Shown: positions 1 to 10,832 of the stretch, in pieces | Numbering within the stretch: the stretch's first letter is position 1 | Layout of the letters: each line of letters starts with the position of its first letter | Origin: Pseudomonas helvetica | GTDB taxonomy: Bacteria; Pseudomonadota; Gammaproteobacteria; Pseudomonadales; Pseudomonadaceae | Direction of reading: 5' to 3' | Length of the DNA stretch: 64,000 bases | NCBI RefSeq assembly: GCF_039908645.1 | Contig: NZ_CP150917.1 | Location: forward strand, 1,212,501-1,276,500 | Notes under the pieces: model-generated | Told to the model about the DNA's origin: nothing | The model's input: only the letters and a program-made list of their open reading frames with translations | Database searches by the model: none | Translations under genes and position numbers: made by a program

Positions 1-691
<691 letters not shown>

Positions 692-693
692 GA

Positions 694-834
694 GCATTCC
701 GCATCGAGTTCAAAGGTGGCGAGAACCCGTACGAAGGCAACAAGAACACGCTTACAGACCGCCAGGTCAACAAGAAGCGCCGCTTGATGACGCACCACAA
801 GAAAGCCGACAAGAAGCGCCGCGACAAGCGCTGA
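694..834 (+). pseudogene. der: 3' end of der (EngA) GTPase, separated from its 5' part by insertion sequences
   Basis: Forty-six codons and a TGA stop (832-834) encode a tail reading AFRIEFKGGENPYEGNKN, then DRQVNKKRRLMTHHKK, ending in KKRRDKR. This is the characteristic C-terminus of Pseudomonas Der, the two-GTPase-domain ribosome-assembly factor: the last strand of the KH-like domain plus the basic tail. The frame is open upstream only into IS sequence, and the IS3 terminus sits at 691. The GTPase domains should lie on the other side of the insertion, beyond the left edge. Der is essential in E. coli, so either the truncated product still works, an intact copy exists elsewhere, or the population is mixed. 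The fragment is identified with confidence; its fate is inference. Confidence 0.8.
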
Positions 835-870
835 TTGGTGCGCCGGCTCGTCCCGTCGGGATGGGCTTTT

Positions 871-1001
871 GTGGCGAGGGAGCTTGCTCCCGCTCGGCTG
901 CAAAGCAGTCGCAAAATCAGCGGATGCGTTCTATCTGAATACCCTCGGTTCCAGGTTTTGGGGTCGCTTCGCGGCCCAGCGGGAGCAAGCTCCCTCGCCA
1001 C
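871..1001. repeat. REPIN (inverted pair of REP palindromes)
   Basis: Begins GTGGCGAGGGAGCTTGCTCC and ends with its reverse complement, with about 90 bp of partly palindromic sequence between. This is the common REP type of fluorescent pseudomonads. It lies in the gap between the der tail and the aminotransferase gene. Confidence 0.9.
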
Positions 1002-1126
1002 AGGTTAGGTGGCGGCTGTATTAGAAGAAGGGCGCCCATGGCGCTCTTTTTCGTGTCTGGCGTTTGAGCTATCCTCGGGCTCTCCCGCGCCGCCGTTAGC
1101 GTCGGGTGTTCAGTAGGGAATCACCG

Positions 1127-2275
1127 ATGATCACCAGCAAGCTGCCGAATATCGGCATCACTATTTTCACCCAAATGTCTCAGCTCGCGGCACAGACCGG
1201 CGCGATCAACCTGTCCCAGGGGTTCCCCGATTTCGATGCTCCGCAAGCCTTGTGCGATGCGGTCGGCCGGCACATCGCCAATGGCCATAACCAGTACTCA
1301 CCGATGACCGGCCTGCCGGCGCTGCGCCAGCAAGTGGCGGCGAAGATCGCCCGCAGCTATGGCGTGAGCGTCAATGCCGACACCGAGGTGACCATCACCC
1401 CCGGCGCGACCCAGGCGATCTTCTGCGCCATTGCGGCGGTTATCCACAGCGGTGACGAAGTGATCGTCTTCGATCCGGCCTACGACAGTTATGAGCCTTC
1501 GGTGGCGCTGGCCGGCGGTCGTTGCGTACATGTGCCATTGGCCGGAAAGGACTTCGCCATCGACTTCCAGAAGCTCGGCGAAGCACTGAGCCCGCGCACG
1601 CGAATGATCATCCTCAACTCGCCGCATAACCCGAGTGGTGCGCTGATCTCGCGTGCCGAGCTGGATCAGTTGGCGGCCTTGATCCGCGACCGCGATATCT
1701 ACCTGATCAGCGACGAAGTATATGAACACCTGGTGTTTGACGGTGTAGCGCATGCCAGCGTTTTGGCCCACGAAGAGCTGTACCAGCGCGCCTTCGTGGT
1801 CAGTTCTTTTGGCAAGACTTATCACGTCACTGGCTGGAAGACCGGCTACGTGATCGCGCCACCGGCGCTCACGGAAGAACTGCGCAAGGTGCATCAATAC
1901 GTCAGTTTCTGCGGTGTGACCCCGTTGCAGTACGCGCTGGCCGACTTCATGGCCGAGCACCCGGAGCATGTCGAAGAGTTGCCGGGTTTCTATCAGGCCA
2001 AGCGTGATCTGTTCTGTGATTTGCTGGCACCTTCGCGGTTCAGCTTTACCAAGGCCACCGGGACCTATTTCCAGTTGGTCGACTATTCGCAGATCCGCCC
2101 GGACCTGAACGATGTCGAGATGGCCAAGTGGATGACGCGCGAGCATGGCGTGGCGGCGATCCCGATTTCGGTGTTCTACCAGAACCCGCTGCCGGAACAG
2201 CGTCTGGTGCGCCTGTGTTTTGCCAAGCGTGAGGAGACGCTGCGTCAGGCAGCGGAGAAACTATGCGCGATCTGA
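1127..2275 (+). CDS. PLP-dependent aminotransferase, methionine/glutamine transaminase type (YbdL-like)
   Basis: The start is placed at the ATG at 1127 (MITSKLPNIGITIF), because the longer frame from 1106 adds seven residues not seen in the family and AGGGA lies upstream of 1127; this gives 382 aa. The fold-type I aminotransferase signatures are clear: NLSQGFPDF near the N-terminus, GATQAIF, the NSPHNPSG motif, SDEVYEHL, and SSFGKTYHVTGWKTGY containing the PLP lysine. The closest named family is E. coli YbdL, a methionine aminotransferase; related enzymes also use glutamine or phenylalanine. The downstream omega-amidase gene starts before this one stops, which fits a transaminase-omega-amidase pathway where the amidase removes the keto-amide product and pulls transamination forward. 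The exact amino donor is inference. Confidence 0.9.
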   Translation: MITSKLPNIGITIFTQMSQLAAQTGAINLSQGFPDFDAPQALCDAVGRHIANGHNQYSPMTGLPALRQQVAAKIARSYGVSVNADTEVTITPGATQAIFCAIAAVIHSGDEVIVFDPAYDSYEPSVALAGGRCVHVPLAGKDFAIDFQKLGEALSPRTRMIILNSPHNPSGALISRAELDQLAALIRDRDIYLISDEVYEHLVFDGVAHASVLAHEELYQRAFVVSSFGKTYHVTGWKTGYVIAPPALTEELRKVHQYVSFCGVTPLQYALADFMAEHPEHVEELPGFYQAKRDLFCDLLAPSRFSFTKATGTYFQLVDYSQIRPDLNDVEMAKWMTREHGVAAIPISVFYQNPLPEQRLVRLCFAKREETLRQAAEKLCAI

Positions 2276-3054
2276 CCGTCTTGCCCAATCTGAACGTTGC
2301 GTTGATCCAGACCACATTGGCCTGGCATGACCGCAAGGCCAACCTCGAGCATTTCGAACAGTTGCTGGAGCAGGCGCGGGGCGCCGATCTGATCGTGCTG
2401 CCGGAGATGTTCACCACCGGCTTCTCCATGGAGTCGCCCACCCTCGCTGAAGCGGAAAACGGCCCGACCAGTAAATGGTTGCGAGCGCAGGCCGCCAAAC
2501 TTGACGCGGTGATTACCGGCAGCGTGATTGTCCAGGCGGCCGATGGCAGCTATCGCAATCGACTGTTGTGGGCGCAGCCGGACGGTGAGGTGTTGCATTA
2601 CGACAAGCGTCACCTGTTTCGCATGGCCGGCGAGCACAAACATTACACCGCCGGTGAGCATCAGGTGCAGTTCGAGCTCAAGGGTTGGCGGGTGCGTCCG
2701 TTGATTTGCTACGACCTGCGTTTCCCGGTGTGGAGCCGCGATGCGCAAGACACTGACCTGCTGCTGTACACCGCGAACTGGCCAGGTGCACGGCGTCAGC
2801 ACTGGAACCGTTTGCTGCCGGCGCGGGCCATCGAGAACCTCTGCTATGTCGCGGCGGTGAACCGGATTGGCACTGACGGTAAAGGCTTTGCTTATACCGG
2901 TGATAGCCAGGTGCTGGACTTCCAGGGCGAGACACTGCTCGCTGCCGGTGAGGCCGACGGGGTATTTCAGGTCGTGCTGAGCGCTGCGGAGTTGGCGGCG
3001 TATCGCACACGGTTCCCGGCGAATCTGGATGCCGATACCTTCGAGCTGACCTGA
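2263..3054 (+). CDS. Omega-amidase / carbon-nitrogen hydrolase (YafV/MtnU-like)
   Basis: The 263-aa nitrilase-superfamily protein shows the Glu-Lys-Cys triad in order: Glu in VLPEMFTTGF, Lys in YDKRHLFRM, and Cys in LICYDLRFPVWSR. Its length matches omega-amidases, which hydrolyse alpha-ketoglutaramate or 2-oxo acid amides to the dicarboxylic keto acid and ammonia. The ATG at 2263 lies 13 nt inside the upstream aminotransferase gene, so translation is probably coupled. GGAGAAACT just before the start can serve as the ribosome binding site. The pairing supports roles in glutamine transaminase or methionine salvage chemistry; related nitrilase-family amidases remain possible. A strong terminator follows 38 bp downstream. 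Confidence 0.88.
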   Translation: MRDLTVLPNLNVALIQTTLAWHDRKANLEHFEQLLEQARGADLIVLPEMFTTGFSMESPTLAEAENGPTSKWLRAQAAKLDAVITGSVIVQAADGSYRNRLLWAQPDGEVLHYDKRHLFRMAGEHKHYTAGEHQVQFELKGWRVRPLICYDLRFPVWSRDAQDTDLLLYTANWPGARRQHWNRLLPARAIENLCYVAAVNRIGTDGKGFAYTGDSQVLDFQGETLLAAGEADGVFQVVLSAAELAAYRTRFPANLDADTFELT

Positions 3055-3092
3055 GATCTTCGCTGCCTGACAGGCAACGAAAACCTGAAGAT

Positions 3093-3128
3093 AAAAAAGG
3101 CCCCGAGGTTTTCACCTCGGGGCCTTTT
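3093..3128. terminator. Bidirectional intrinsic terminator between the omega-amidase and leuA
   Basis: The hairpin AAGGCCCCGAGG / CCTCGGGGCCTT with loop TTTTCA carries an A-run upstream and TTTT downstream. It can end transcription of the plus-strand amidase operon and of the convergent leuA gene. Confidence 0.85.
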
Positions 3129-3145
3129 GTGTTTCAGCGGACGGG

Positions 3146-4825
3146 TTACGCTGCTTTCGCTTCCGGCTGGCTCAGGGAGCGGTTCAGCGCGCTGAACAGG
3201 GCCTTGAAGCTGGCGGTGGTGATGTTTTCATCGATGCCGACGCCATGCACTGCACGCTCGCCGTTCACGCGCAGTTCAATGTAGGCCGCAGCCTTGGCAT
3301 TGGTGCCTGCGCCGATCGCGTGTTCGTTGTAGTCCATGATCTCCACCGGGATCGGCAGACCGGCCACCAGTGCTTCCAGGGCGCCGTTGCCCTTGCCGCG
3401 CCAGTGCAGGTTGGTTTCGCCCTGGCCTTTGCTGGAGACTTCAACTTCGACGGCGCTATGACCGTTCTCTTCCTGCAGGCGATGGCTGACCAGCGCGTAC
3501 GGCGTGTTGGCCTGCAAGTACTCGCTGTGCAGCAGCGCGTGGATCTGCTGGGCTGTCATCTCGAGGCCCAGGCGATCGGTCTCGCGTTGTACCACCTGGC
3601 TGAACTCGATCTGCATGCGGCGCGGCAAGTTGATGCCGTATTCCTGTTCCAGCAGGTAAGCGATACCGCCCTTGCCGGACTGACTGTTGACGCGAATCAC
3701 CGCCTCGTAGCTGCGACCGATGTCGGCCGGGTCGATCGGCAAGTACGGCACTTCCCACAGTGCATCCGGTTTCTGCTGGGCGAAGCCCTTGCGGATGGCG
3801 TCCTGGTGCGAGCCGGAGAACGCGGTGTGAACCAGGTCGCCGACGTACGGGTGACGCGGGTGCACCGGAATCTGGTTGCACTCTTCAACGACTTTGCGCA
3901 CGCCGTCGATGTCGGAGAAATCCAGCTCAGGGTCAACGCCCTGGGTGTAGAGGTTCAAGGCCACGGTGACGAGGTCGACGTTACCGGTACGCTCGCCGTT
4001 GCCGAACAGGCAGCCTTCGACACGGTCGGCGCCCGCCATCAGGCCCAGCTCGGTGGCCGCAACGCCAGTGCCACGGTCGTTGTGGGTGTGCAGGCTGATG
4101 ATCACGCTGTCACGACGGTTGATGTGACGGCCGAACCATTCGATCTGGTCAGCGTAGATGTTCGGTGTAGCGCATTCGACGGTGGCCGGCAGGTTGAGGA
4201 TGACCTTGTGCGCAGGTGTCGGGTTCCAGACCTCGATCACCGCGTCGCAGACTTCCTTGGCGAACTCCAGCTCAGTGGCGCTGAAGGTCTCTGGCGAGTA
4301 TTCGAAGGTCCACTCGGTGTCCGGCTGCTGGGCGGCATATTTGACGAACAGCTTGGCGGCGTTCACGGCGATGGCCTTGATCCCGTCCTTGTCCTGATTG
4401 AAGACAATCCGGCGGAAGGAAGGGCAGGTCGCGTTGTAGAGGTGAACGATGGCTTTTTTCGCGCCACGAAGGGATTCGAAAGTCCGCTCGATCAGGTCTT
4501 CACGGCCCTGGGTCAGCACCTGAATGGTGGTGTCGTCCGGGATGTGGCCGCCTTCGATCAGGGTCCGCACGAAGTCGAAGTCGGTTTGCGAAGCGGCCGG
4601 GAAGGAGGCTTCGATTTCTTTCACGCCGACGGCGACCAGGGTTTTCCAGAAGCGCAGCTTTTTCACCGCGTCCATTGGCTCGATCAGCGACTGGTTACCA
4701 TCGCGCAAGTCGGAGCTGCACCAGATCGGCGCGGCAGTGATGGTCTTCGACGGCCAGGTGCGATCCGGAATGTCGATAGTCGGGAAGGCGCGGTATTTCG
4801 AAGACGGGTCTTTGAGCATGCTCAT
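3146..4825 (-). CDS. leuA: 2-isopropylmalate synthase
   Basis: The 559-aa protein condenses acetyl-CoA with 2-oxoisovalerate, the first committed step of leucine synthesis. The catalytic TIM barrel is recognised by [15 protein letters not shown] near residue 40, the metal-binding SLHTHNDRG around residue 245, and [11 protein letters not shown] after it. The C-terminal regulatory domain, where leucine binds, includes [14 protein letters not shown]. The length matches the longer LeuA class found in Pseudomonas. The start at 4825 ([14 protein letters not shown]) is preceded by AAGGA about 7 nt upstream. The gene is monocistronic here, convergent with the omega-amidase gene, and preceded by a possible leader peptide that could attenuate it. 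Confidence 0.95.
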   Translation of the reverse strand: MSMLKDPSSKYRAFPTIDIPDRTWPSKTITAAPIWCSSDLRDGNQSLIEPMDAVKKLRFWKTLVAVGVKEIEASFPAASQTDFDFVRTLIEGGHIPDDTTIQVLTQGREDLIERTFESLRGAKKAIVHLYNATCPSFRRIVFNQDKDGIKAIAVNAAKLFVKYAAQQPDTEWTFEYSPETFSATELEFAKEVCDAVIEVWNPTPAHKVILNLPATVECATPNIYADQIEWFGRHINRRDSVIISLHTHNDRGTGVAATELGLMAGADRVEGCLFGNGERTGNVDLVTVALNLYTQGVDPELDFSDIDGVRKVVEECNQIPVHPRHPYVGDLVHTAFSGSHQDAIRKGFAQQKPDALWEVPYLPIDPADIGRSYEAVIRVNSQSGKGGIAYLLEQEYGINLPRRMQIEFSQVVQRETDRLGLEMTAQQIHALLHSEYLQANTPYALVSHRLQEENGHSAVEVEVSSKGQGETNLHWRGKGNGALEALVAGLPIPVEIMDYNEHAIGAGTNAKAAAYIELRVNGERAVHGVGIDENITTASFKALFSALNRSLSQPEAKAA

Positions 4826-4993
4826 CGGAAAATCCTTATTGTGTGGGCCGAAAAAAGGCGGCCTGCCGGTGGATCAAAAAAACGTTGGATAAAACGTGGG
4901 ACGAGGCACCGCGATTCAGCCCGGCAGTCGTGCGCTGACGAGGCACAGGCTGCGGTGCTGGCGGAGCTGAATGAGGGTGTGAGAAGTTTTCAT
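4826..4993 (-). promoter_or_regulatory. Possible leuA attenuator region with short leader ORF
   Basis: On the leuA strand a 25-codon ORF (4993 down to stop at 4916) begins MKTSHTLIQLRQ and has five leucine codons. About 90 nt separate it from leuA. Its codons containing GCACCGC can pair with GCGGTGC just after the leader stop. Further on, ACGTT and AACGT flank a 6-nt loop followed by a T7 run, resembling a weak terminator. This arrangement fits leucine-dependent attenuation, but leucine codons are not contiguous, so the assignment is inference. Confidence 0.4.
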
Positions 4994-5144
4994 GTCTTCA
5001 ACCCTAACCGCGAGGGTGAAAGATGGCAAGCAGTCGAAAAACTTTGAGAGGAATACTCGAAAAATATGTTTTTGCGAGATTTTATTCTGGAAAGAACAAT
5101 ATTGTTTGATAGGTATTGCGCGGACCGTTCGTCGTGCGCAATAC

Positions 5145-5236
5145 CTGTGGGAGCAAGGCTTGCCCGCGATGAACGATAACGCGGTGTATCTGTGACACCG
5201 CATCGCGGCATTCGCGGGCAAGCCTTGCTCCTGCGA
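5145..5236. repeat. REP doublet (GGAGCAAGGCTTGCCCGCGA type)
   Basis: Two copies of the GGAGCAAGGCTTGCCCGCGA palindrome lie in opposite orientations with about 40 bp between them. This is a different REP class from the GTGGCGAGGGAGC type. It lies between the leuA leader and the M23 peptidase gene. Confidence 0.85.
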
Positions 5237-5248
5237 GATTACGCTGAC

Positions 5249-6070
5249 TTATGGCTGGAATGCGCCGATGAAAATCGCCGGGTCCACGCGGGCATCGTTC
5301 AGGCTGACGTTCCAGTGCATGTGCGGTCCGGTCGCACGACCGGTGGAGCCGACTTTGCCGACCACGCCTCCGCGCGCCAGTTGCTGGCCGACTTTCACGT
5401 CGATTTTCGACATGTGGCAGAACATGCTGATAAAGCCCTGGCCGTGGTCGACGAATACCGTGTTGCCGTTAAAGAAGTAGTTGCCGATCAGGATCACCTT
5501 GCCGGCCGCCGGGGTCTTGATCGGCGTACCCGCCGGCACCGCGAAGTCCAGGCCCGCGTGGGGATTGCGCTCTTCGCCGTTGAAGAACCGGCGCACACCG
5601 AACTTGCTCGACAGCGGACCATTGACCGGCTTGTCCAGCAGCAGATTGCTCGGCGTTACCGGGCTGAAACTGCGATAAGCACGAATCTGTTCGTCCAGCT
5701 CAAAGTCGATGCGTTTCAGGTCGTCCGGGTTCGGATTGACCTGACGCTGGTTCTTCAACGTGATGTGCTGTTCCGGGTACTTCTTGTTGCCGACCACGAA
5801 GTTCAGGTTACGGCCACCACTACTGAGCTGCTGGTTGCCGGGTTTGACGGTCAGCGGCACGCCGACAACCGCCAGCCAGTTGTTCTGTTCCTTGACCACC
5901 AGCACCGGTTTGCCTTGATAGCTGGCCTTGGGCGCCTGCGCCGAAGTGCCCAGGTCGACCACCGCCACACCGCCGGGTACCGGTTTGTTCAGCAGGCGCG
6001 TGATGTAGCTGTCGGCGTGGGCGTTGAAGGTCAGGCAAAGCAACAACAGCGGTGCAAGAAAACGCGGCAT
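5249..6070 (-). CDS. Periplasmic M23-family peptidase (LytM-type cell-wall endopeptidase)
   Basis: The 273-aa precursor starts with a cleavable signal peptide (MPRFLAPLLLLCLTFNAHA). A middle region with SPVTPSNLLLDKPVNGP leads to the C-terminal LytM domain. The zinc-binding and catalytic residues are visible in NPHAGLDFAVPAGTP (H and D), the FCHMSKIDV segment, and GPHMHWNV (HxH). The family cuts peptide cross-links in peptidoglycan or acts as a cofactor for amidases; all metal ligands appear intact, so enzymatic activity is likely. The gene starts only 3 bp after the stop of xseA, so the two are almost certainly cotranscribed. Confidence 0.9.
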   Translation of the reverse strand: MPRFLAPLLLLCLTFNAHADSYITRLLNKPVPGGVAVVDLGTSAQAPKASYQGKPVLVVKEQNNWLAVVGVPLTVKPGNQQLSSGGRNLNFVVGNKKYPEQHITLKNQRQVNPNPDDLKRIDFELDEQIRAYRSFSPVTPSNLLLDKPVNGPLSSKFGVRRFFNGEERNPHAGLDFAVPAGTPIKTPAAGKVILIGNYFFNGNTVFVDHGQGFISMFCHMSKIDVKVGQQLARGGVVGKVGSTGRATGPHMHWNVSLNDARVDPAIFIGAFQP

Positions 6071-6073
6071 GGA

Positions 6074-7453
6074 TCAATCCAGTAAAGAAAGGGTGACGGG
6101 CGTCAGGTGGTTGTCTTCGACCCGGACCTGCAATTGGCCTTCGCCGAGTATGGCTTTCAGGCGTTGGCCGTTTTGGGTCTGCGCGGCGCTGCGGATCGCG
6201 TTGCCGCGTTCATCGAGCAAAATGCTGTAACCACGGCCCAGTGTCGCCAGCGGGCTGACCACATGCAGGGTTTGCATTTGGGTTTGCAGTTGCAGGCGAC
6301 GAGCCTTGAGACCCTCGCGCATCGAGCGCGGCAGGCGCTCGGCGAGGCTGTCGAGGCGCTGGCGCAGCAGCGCCAGTTGGCGTCCCGGATGTTGCCCGGC
6401 GAGGCGGGTTTCGAGACGAATCAGTCGCTCGCGACGGGTATTGAGGCTGCGCTCGAAAGCCCGGCGCAGGCGCATGTCCAGGTCGTCCAGGCGTTGCGCT
6501 TGCTGACGCAGGCGTTCGCCGGGATGGCGCAAGCGGCGCGAGATGCCTTCCAGGCGCAGGCGATCACGCATCAAGCGGTCGCGGATGCGCATCACCAAAC
6601 GCCGATGCAGGCTTTCGACCCGGCGCACCAGGTCGCTGGAATCCGGCGCCAGCAGTTCGGCTGCGGCGGAAGGCGTCGGTGCACGAACGTCGGCCACGAA
6701 GTCGCTGATCGACACATCGGTTTCATGGCCGACGGCGCTGACAATCGGGGTGACGCAGGCATCTATCGCGCGGGCCACGGCCTCTTCGTTGAAACACCAG
6801 AGATCTTCCAGCGAGCCACCGCCACGCGCGAGAATCAGCGCATCGAAACCGCGGGCGTCAGCCAGTTTCAGTGCGCGGACAATCTGCGCGGTGGCTTCGC
6901 GGCCTTGCACGGCGGTGGGGATCAGGGTCAGCACCACTTGCGGCGCACGGCGGCGGAATACGCTGATGATGTCGCGAATCACCGCGCCGGTCGGCGAGCT
7001 GATGATGCCAATGCGTTGCGGGTGTGCCGGCAGCGGCACTTTGCGTTCGGCACTGAACAGGCCTTCGGCGCTGAGTTTTTCTTTCAGCGCATCGAACGCC
7101 AGGCGCAGCGCACCGTCACCGGCAGGCTCCACGGTGTCGAGAATCAGCTGATAGTCGCCACGGCCCTCAAACAGCGAAACCTTGCCCCGGACCTTGACCG
7201 CCAGGCCATCCTTCAGCGCCTGGCGAACCCGCGCAGCGTTCTGCCGAAACAGCGCGCAACGCACTTGGGCGCCACTGTCCTTTAGGGTGAAATAGATGTG
7301 GCCGGACGCCGGGCGGGCGAGGTTGGAGATTTCGCCTTCGACCCAGATGTTGCTGAACACGTCTTCAAGCAGCACCCGTGCGCGGCCGTTGAGCTGGCTG
7401 ACCGTCAGGACTTCTCGGTCCAGGCCGAGTCTTGCAAAGGGATCTTTAATCAT
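6074..7453 (-). CDS. xseA: Exodeoxyribonuclease VII large subunit
   Basis: The 459-aa protein has the N-terminal OB-fold (NIWVEGEISNLARPASGHIY) that binds single-stranded DNA. The nuclease core contains RIGIISSPTGAVIRDI, ARGGGSLEDLW and SAVGHETDVSISDFVADVRA. A long basic coiled-coil-rich region around residues 280-400 (many R, L and Q) binds the small XseB subunits. ExoVII digests single-stranded DNA in both directions. The full family length is present and no defect is seen. It forms a tight two-gene unit with the M23 peptidase gene; xseB is not in the window, as is usual in pseudomonads. Confidence 0.95.
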   Translation of the reverse strand: MIKDPFARLGLDREVLTVSQLNGRARVLLEDVFSNIWVEGEISNLARPASGHIYFTLKDSGAQVRCALFRQNAARVRQALKDGLAVKVRGKVSLFEGRGDYQLILDTVEPAGDGALRLAFDALKEKLSAEGLFSAERKVPLPAHPQRIGIISSPTGAVIRDIISVFRRRAPQVVLTLIPTAVQGREATAQIVRALKLADARGFDALILARGGGSLEDLWCFNEEAVARAIDACVTPIVSAVGHETDVSISDFVADVRAPTPSAAAELLAPDSSDLVRRVESLHRRLVMRIRDRLMRDRLRLEGISRRLRHPGERLRQQAQRLDDLDMRLRRAFERSLNTRRERLIRLETRLAGQHPGRQLALLRQRLDSLAERLPRSMREGLKARRLQLQTQMQTLHVVSPLATLGRGYSILLDERGNAIRSAAQTQNGQRLKAILGEGQLQVRVEDNHLTPVTLSLLD

Positions 7454-7533
7454 GGGGCGCAGTTTAAAGGCATTCGACGATCAATCTCCATGGCCGATTA
7501 CCTTCTGGCTGAAGTGAACGCTGTGCGATCCTT

Positions 7534-7558
7534 TGTGGCAGCGAGCCTGCTCGCTCCC
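7534..7558. repeat. Single REP-like palindrome
   Basis: GTGGCAGCGAGCCTGCTCGC forms a short palindrome between the xseA start and the TauE-type exporter gene. It is a solitary degenerate REP. Confidence 0.5.
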
Positions 7559-7607
7559 ACCGGGGGGCGCAGGCTAAAACCATCACAGTGATAAAAAGGA
7601 AGTTGCG

Positions 7608-8369
7608 TTGCTGGAATTACTGAATCAATGGGCCTTCGGCGCCATGGACTGGCTGGTGATCGGGCTGGGCATCAGCCTGGCGTACATCGTCTTCGGCGTC
7701 GCCGGTTTCGGTACGGCGCTGGTGGCCGGGCCGATCCTGATTCTGTTCATGCCATTGTCGAAGATCGTGCCGCTGCTGGTGCTGCTGGATTTTATCGCGG
7801 CATTCGGCAATCTGCTGCCGTCGCGGCGCGATGTCGCCAGGCCCGAGTTGTTGCGCTTGCTGCCGTGCATGGCGGTGGGGTGCACGTTGGGAGTGATCTT
7901 CCTGCTGAACCTCAAATCGAACCTGTTGCTGCTATTGATGGGGTTGTTTATCAGCGCGTATGCGATTTACAGCTTGTGGGGGATAGCCCGCCCGACACAA
8001 TTGGCTGCCGCGTGGGCGATCCCGATGGGCACGGTGGGCGGAATGTTCGGGGCGTTGTTTGGCAGTGGCGGCTTTTTATATGCAATTTATCTGAACAGCC
8101 GCCTGCCCAAGGATGAGGCCCGCGCCACGCAAAGTGCGTTGATCAGTTGCAGTACGGTGGTGCGCTTGAGCCTGTTCGCGATCGCCGGGGTCTATGCCGA
8201 GCTACCCTTGTTGGTACTGGCGGTATGTTTGTTGCCGGCAATGGCGCTGGGGCTGTGGACCGGTCGACGGTTGACCATGAAGTTGTCCCGCGAGGCCTTT
8301 GTGCGGCTGGTGACCTGGCTGGTGCTGGCCAGTGGCATTGCCTTGATCGGTCGCTATATCAGTACTTGA
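7608..8369 (+). CDS. TauE/SafE-family membrane exporter
   Basis: The 253-aa protein consists of about eight hydrophobic segments in two similar halves, as in the TauE/SafE (DUF81) family of sulfite, sulfonate or organic-anion exporters. The first half contains GVAGFGTALVAGPILILFMPL and the second GGMFGALFGSGGFLYAIYL, the paired glycine-rich family motifs. Translation starts at TTG 7608, which is preceded by AAAAAGGA seven nt upstream; no ATG or GTG in frame is better placed. It stands alone between xseA (divergent) and a hypothetical gene. The transported compound cannot be read from the sequence. Confidence 0.85.
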   Translation: MLELLNQWAFGAMDWLVIGLGISLAYIVFGVAGFGTALVAGPILILFMPLSKIVPLLVLLDFIAAFGNLLPSRRDVARPELLRLLPCMAVGCTLGVIFLLNLKSNLLLLLMGLFISAYAIYSLWGIARPTQLAAAWAIPMGTVGGMFGALFGSGGFLYAIYLNSRLPKDEARATQSALISCSTVVRLSLFAIAGVYAELPLLVLAVCLLPAMALGLWTGRRLTMKLSREAFVRLVTWLVLASGIALIGRYIST

Positions 8370-8410
8370 CCGGATTTCGTCAGGGATTAAGCTGCCGCGC
8401 CTCATATCGC

Positions 8411-8503
8411 TATCGCGGGCAAGCCTTGCTCCTACAGATTGATGTCAGGCCACAATAATGTGATCGACACATAACCTGTAGGAGCAAGGCTTGCCCGCGA
8501 TGA
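8411..8503. repeat. REP doublet (GGAGCAAGGCTTGCCCGCGA type)
   Basis: TCGCGGGCAAGCCTTGCTCC at the left and its reverse complement at the right bracket about 50 bp. It follows the exporter gene and may act as a 3' mRNA stabiliser. Confidence 0.85.
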
Positions 8504-8554
8504 CGCCAGGCCGGTTACTGCCGATCTCTCATTGAACGCTTCAGGGCTGCACCC

Positions 8555-9103
8555 ATGAACTCGCAAAGCATTATCGTCCCGAAAATCTCCACACTACCGG
8601 TGCACGAACCTCGGGCGCGGGCGATTGTGCGGTGGCTGGTGCGCAAGAACATCATTGAAGAACAACTCACTACGTGCGGTCGTACCGGCAATCGCATGGC
8701 CCACGCCATCGCACCGGGTGCGCGGGCGGTGGTGTTGCATCCCGAAGCGCTGCCGTTTGGCGAGCCGATCAATGGGCTGGAAATCATCACCAAGCGCTGC
8801 ATCTATACACCGGCCAAGGGCTTTCTCGAAGAAGCCGGTTGTGCTGAATGCCGCAAGGAGATTGGCGAAGCGCTGTTCGAAAGCCTGGAAGACTGGATGC
8901 CGGGGCGCACCGACAACTTCATCTGCCCGGAATGCGGGCATGAAGACGACATCAACGGTTTTCTGTTCCTGCAGGAATGCGGCTTCTCGAATCTGGGTTT
9001 TATCTTCAATAACTGGGCCGAGGCCGGATTCAAGCAGAGCTTCATCGACGAGTTCGCCGAATGGCTGGACCTGCCGGTGAGTTGGGTCAAGGTGGAACTG
9101 TAA
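8555..9103 (+). CDS. Hypothetical protein with a zinc-ribbon-like cysteine pair arrangement
   Basis: The 182-aa soluble protein is not assigned to a characterised family. It has four cysteines spaced as two CxxC pairs, AGCAECRKE and FICPECGHED, about 35 residues apart, which suggests a structural zinc ribbon. The C-terminal part (FSNLGFIFNNWAE, then DEFAEWLDLPVSWVKVEL) is well conserved in feel and acidic. Similar pseudomonad proteins have been loosely labelled as sugar ABC transporter ATPases, but no Walker motifs are present here. It lies upstream of guaB on the same strand with a hairpin between them, so cotranscription is uncertain. Confidence 0.7.
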   Translation: MNSQSIIVPKISTLPVHEPRARAIVRWLVRKNIIEEQLTTCGRTGNRMAHAIAPGARAVVLHPEALPFGEPINGLEIITKRCIYTPAKGFLEEAGCAECRKEIGEALFESLEDWMPGRTDNFICPECGHEDDINGFLFLQECGFSNLGFIFNNWAEAGFKQSFIDEFAEWLDLPVSWVKVEL

Positions 9104-9112
9104 GGCGCCGCC

Positions 9113-9151
9113 GTCCCTGTAGCAGTCGCCTGCGGCAACTGCTACAGGGAC
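9113..9151. repeat. Perfect long-stem inverted repeat upstream of guaB
   Basis: GTCCCTGTAGCAGT and ACTGCTACAGGGAC form a 14-bp stem around an 11-nt loop. There is no T-run, so it looks more like a REP-class palindrome than a terminator. Confidence 0.75.
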
Positions 9152-9185
9152 CGCGTCAGGCCAAAATAAGCCCATCCGATAATAG

Positions 9186-10733
<1,548 letters not shown>

Positions 10734-10758
10734 GCCTTCAAGCAAATCGTTAAGCAAC

Positions 10759-10781
10759 CGGGGCTGTTCTATTCAGCCCCG
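10759..10781 (+). terminator. Hairpin in the guaB-guaA gap
   Basis: CGGGGCT and AGCCCCG form a 7-bp stem with a 9-nt loop, followed by a mixed T-rich stretch. This could be a weak terminator or processing site that tunes guaA relative to guaB. Confidence 0.5.
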
Positions 10782-10832
10782 AGTTGTTTCTGAATCACGA
10801 CTGTTTTTGAATTACTTAGACGAGACTGAATC

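Noticed and set aside
871..1001. Genes starting MARELAPAG or similar in REPINs throughout the window
   Set aside because: These are translations of the REP palindrome itself and recur at every REPIN.
3245..5047. 600-codon open frame on the plus strand
   Set aside because: It lies entirely antisense to leuA and its leader; composition follows the leuA codon positions.
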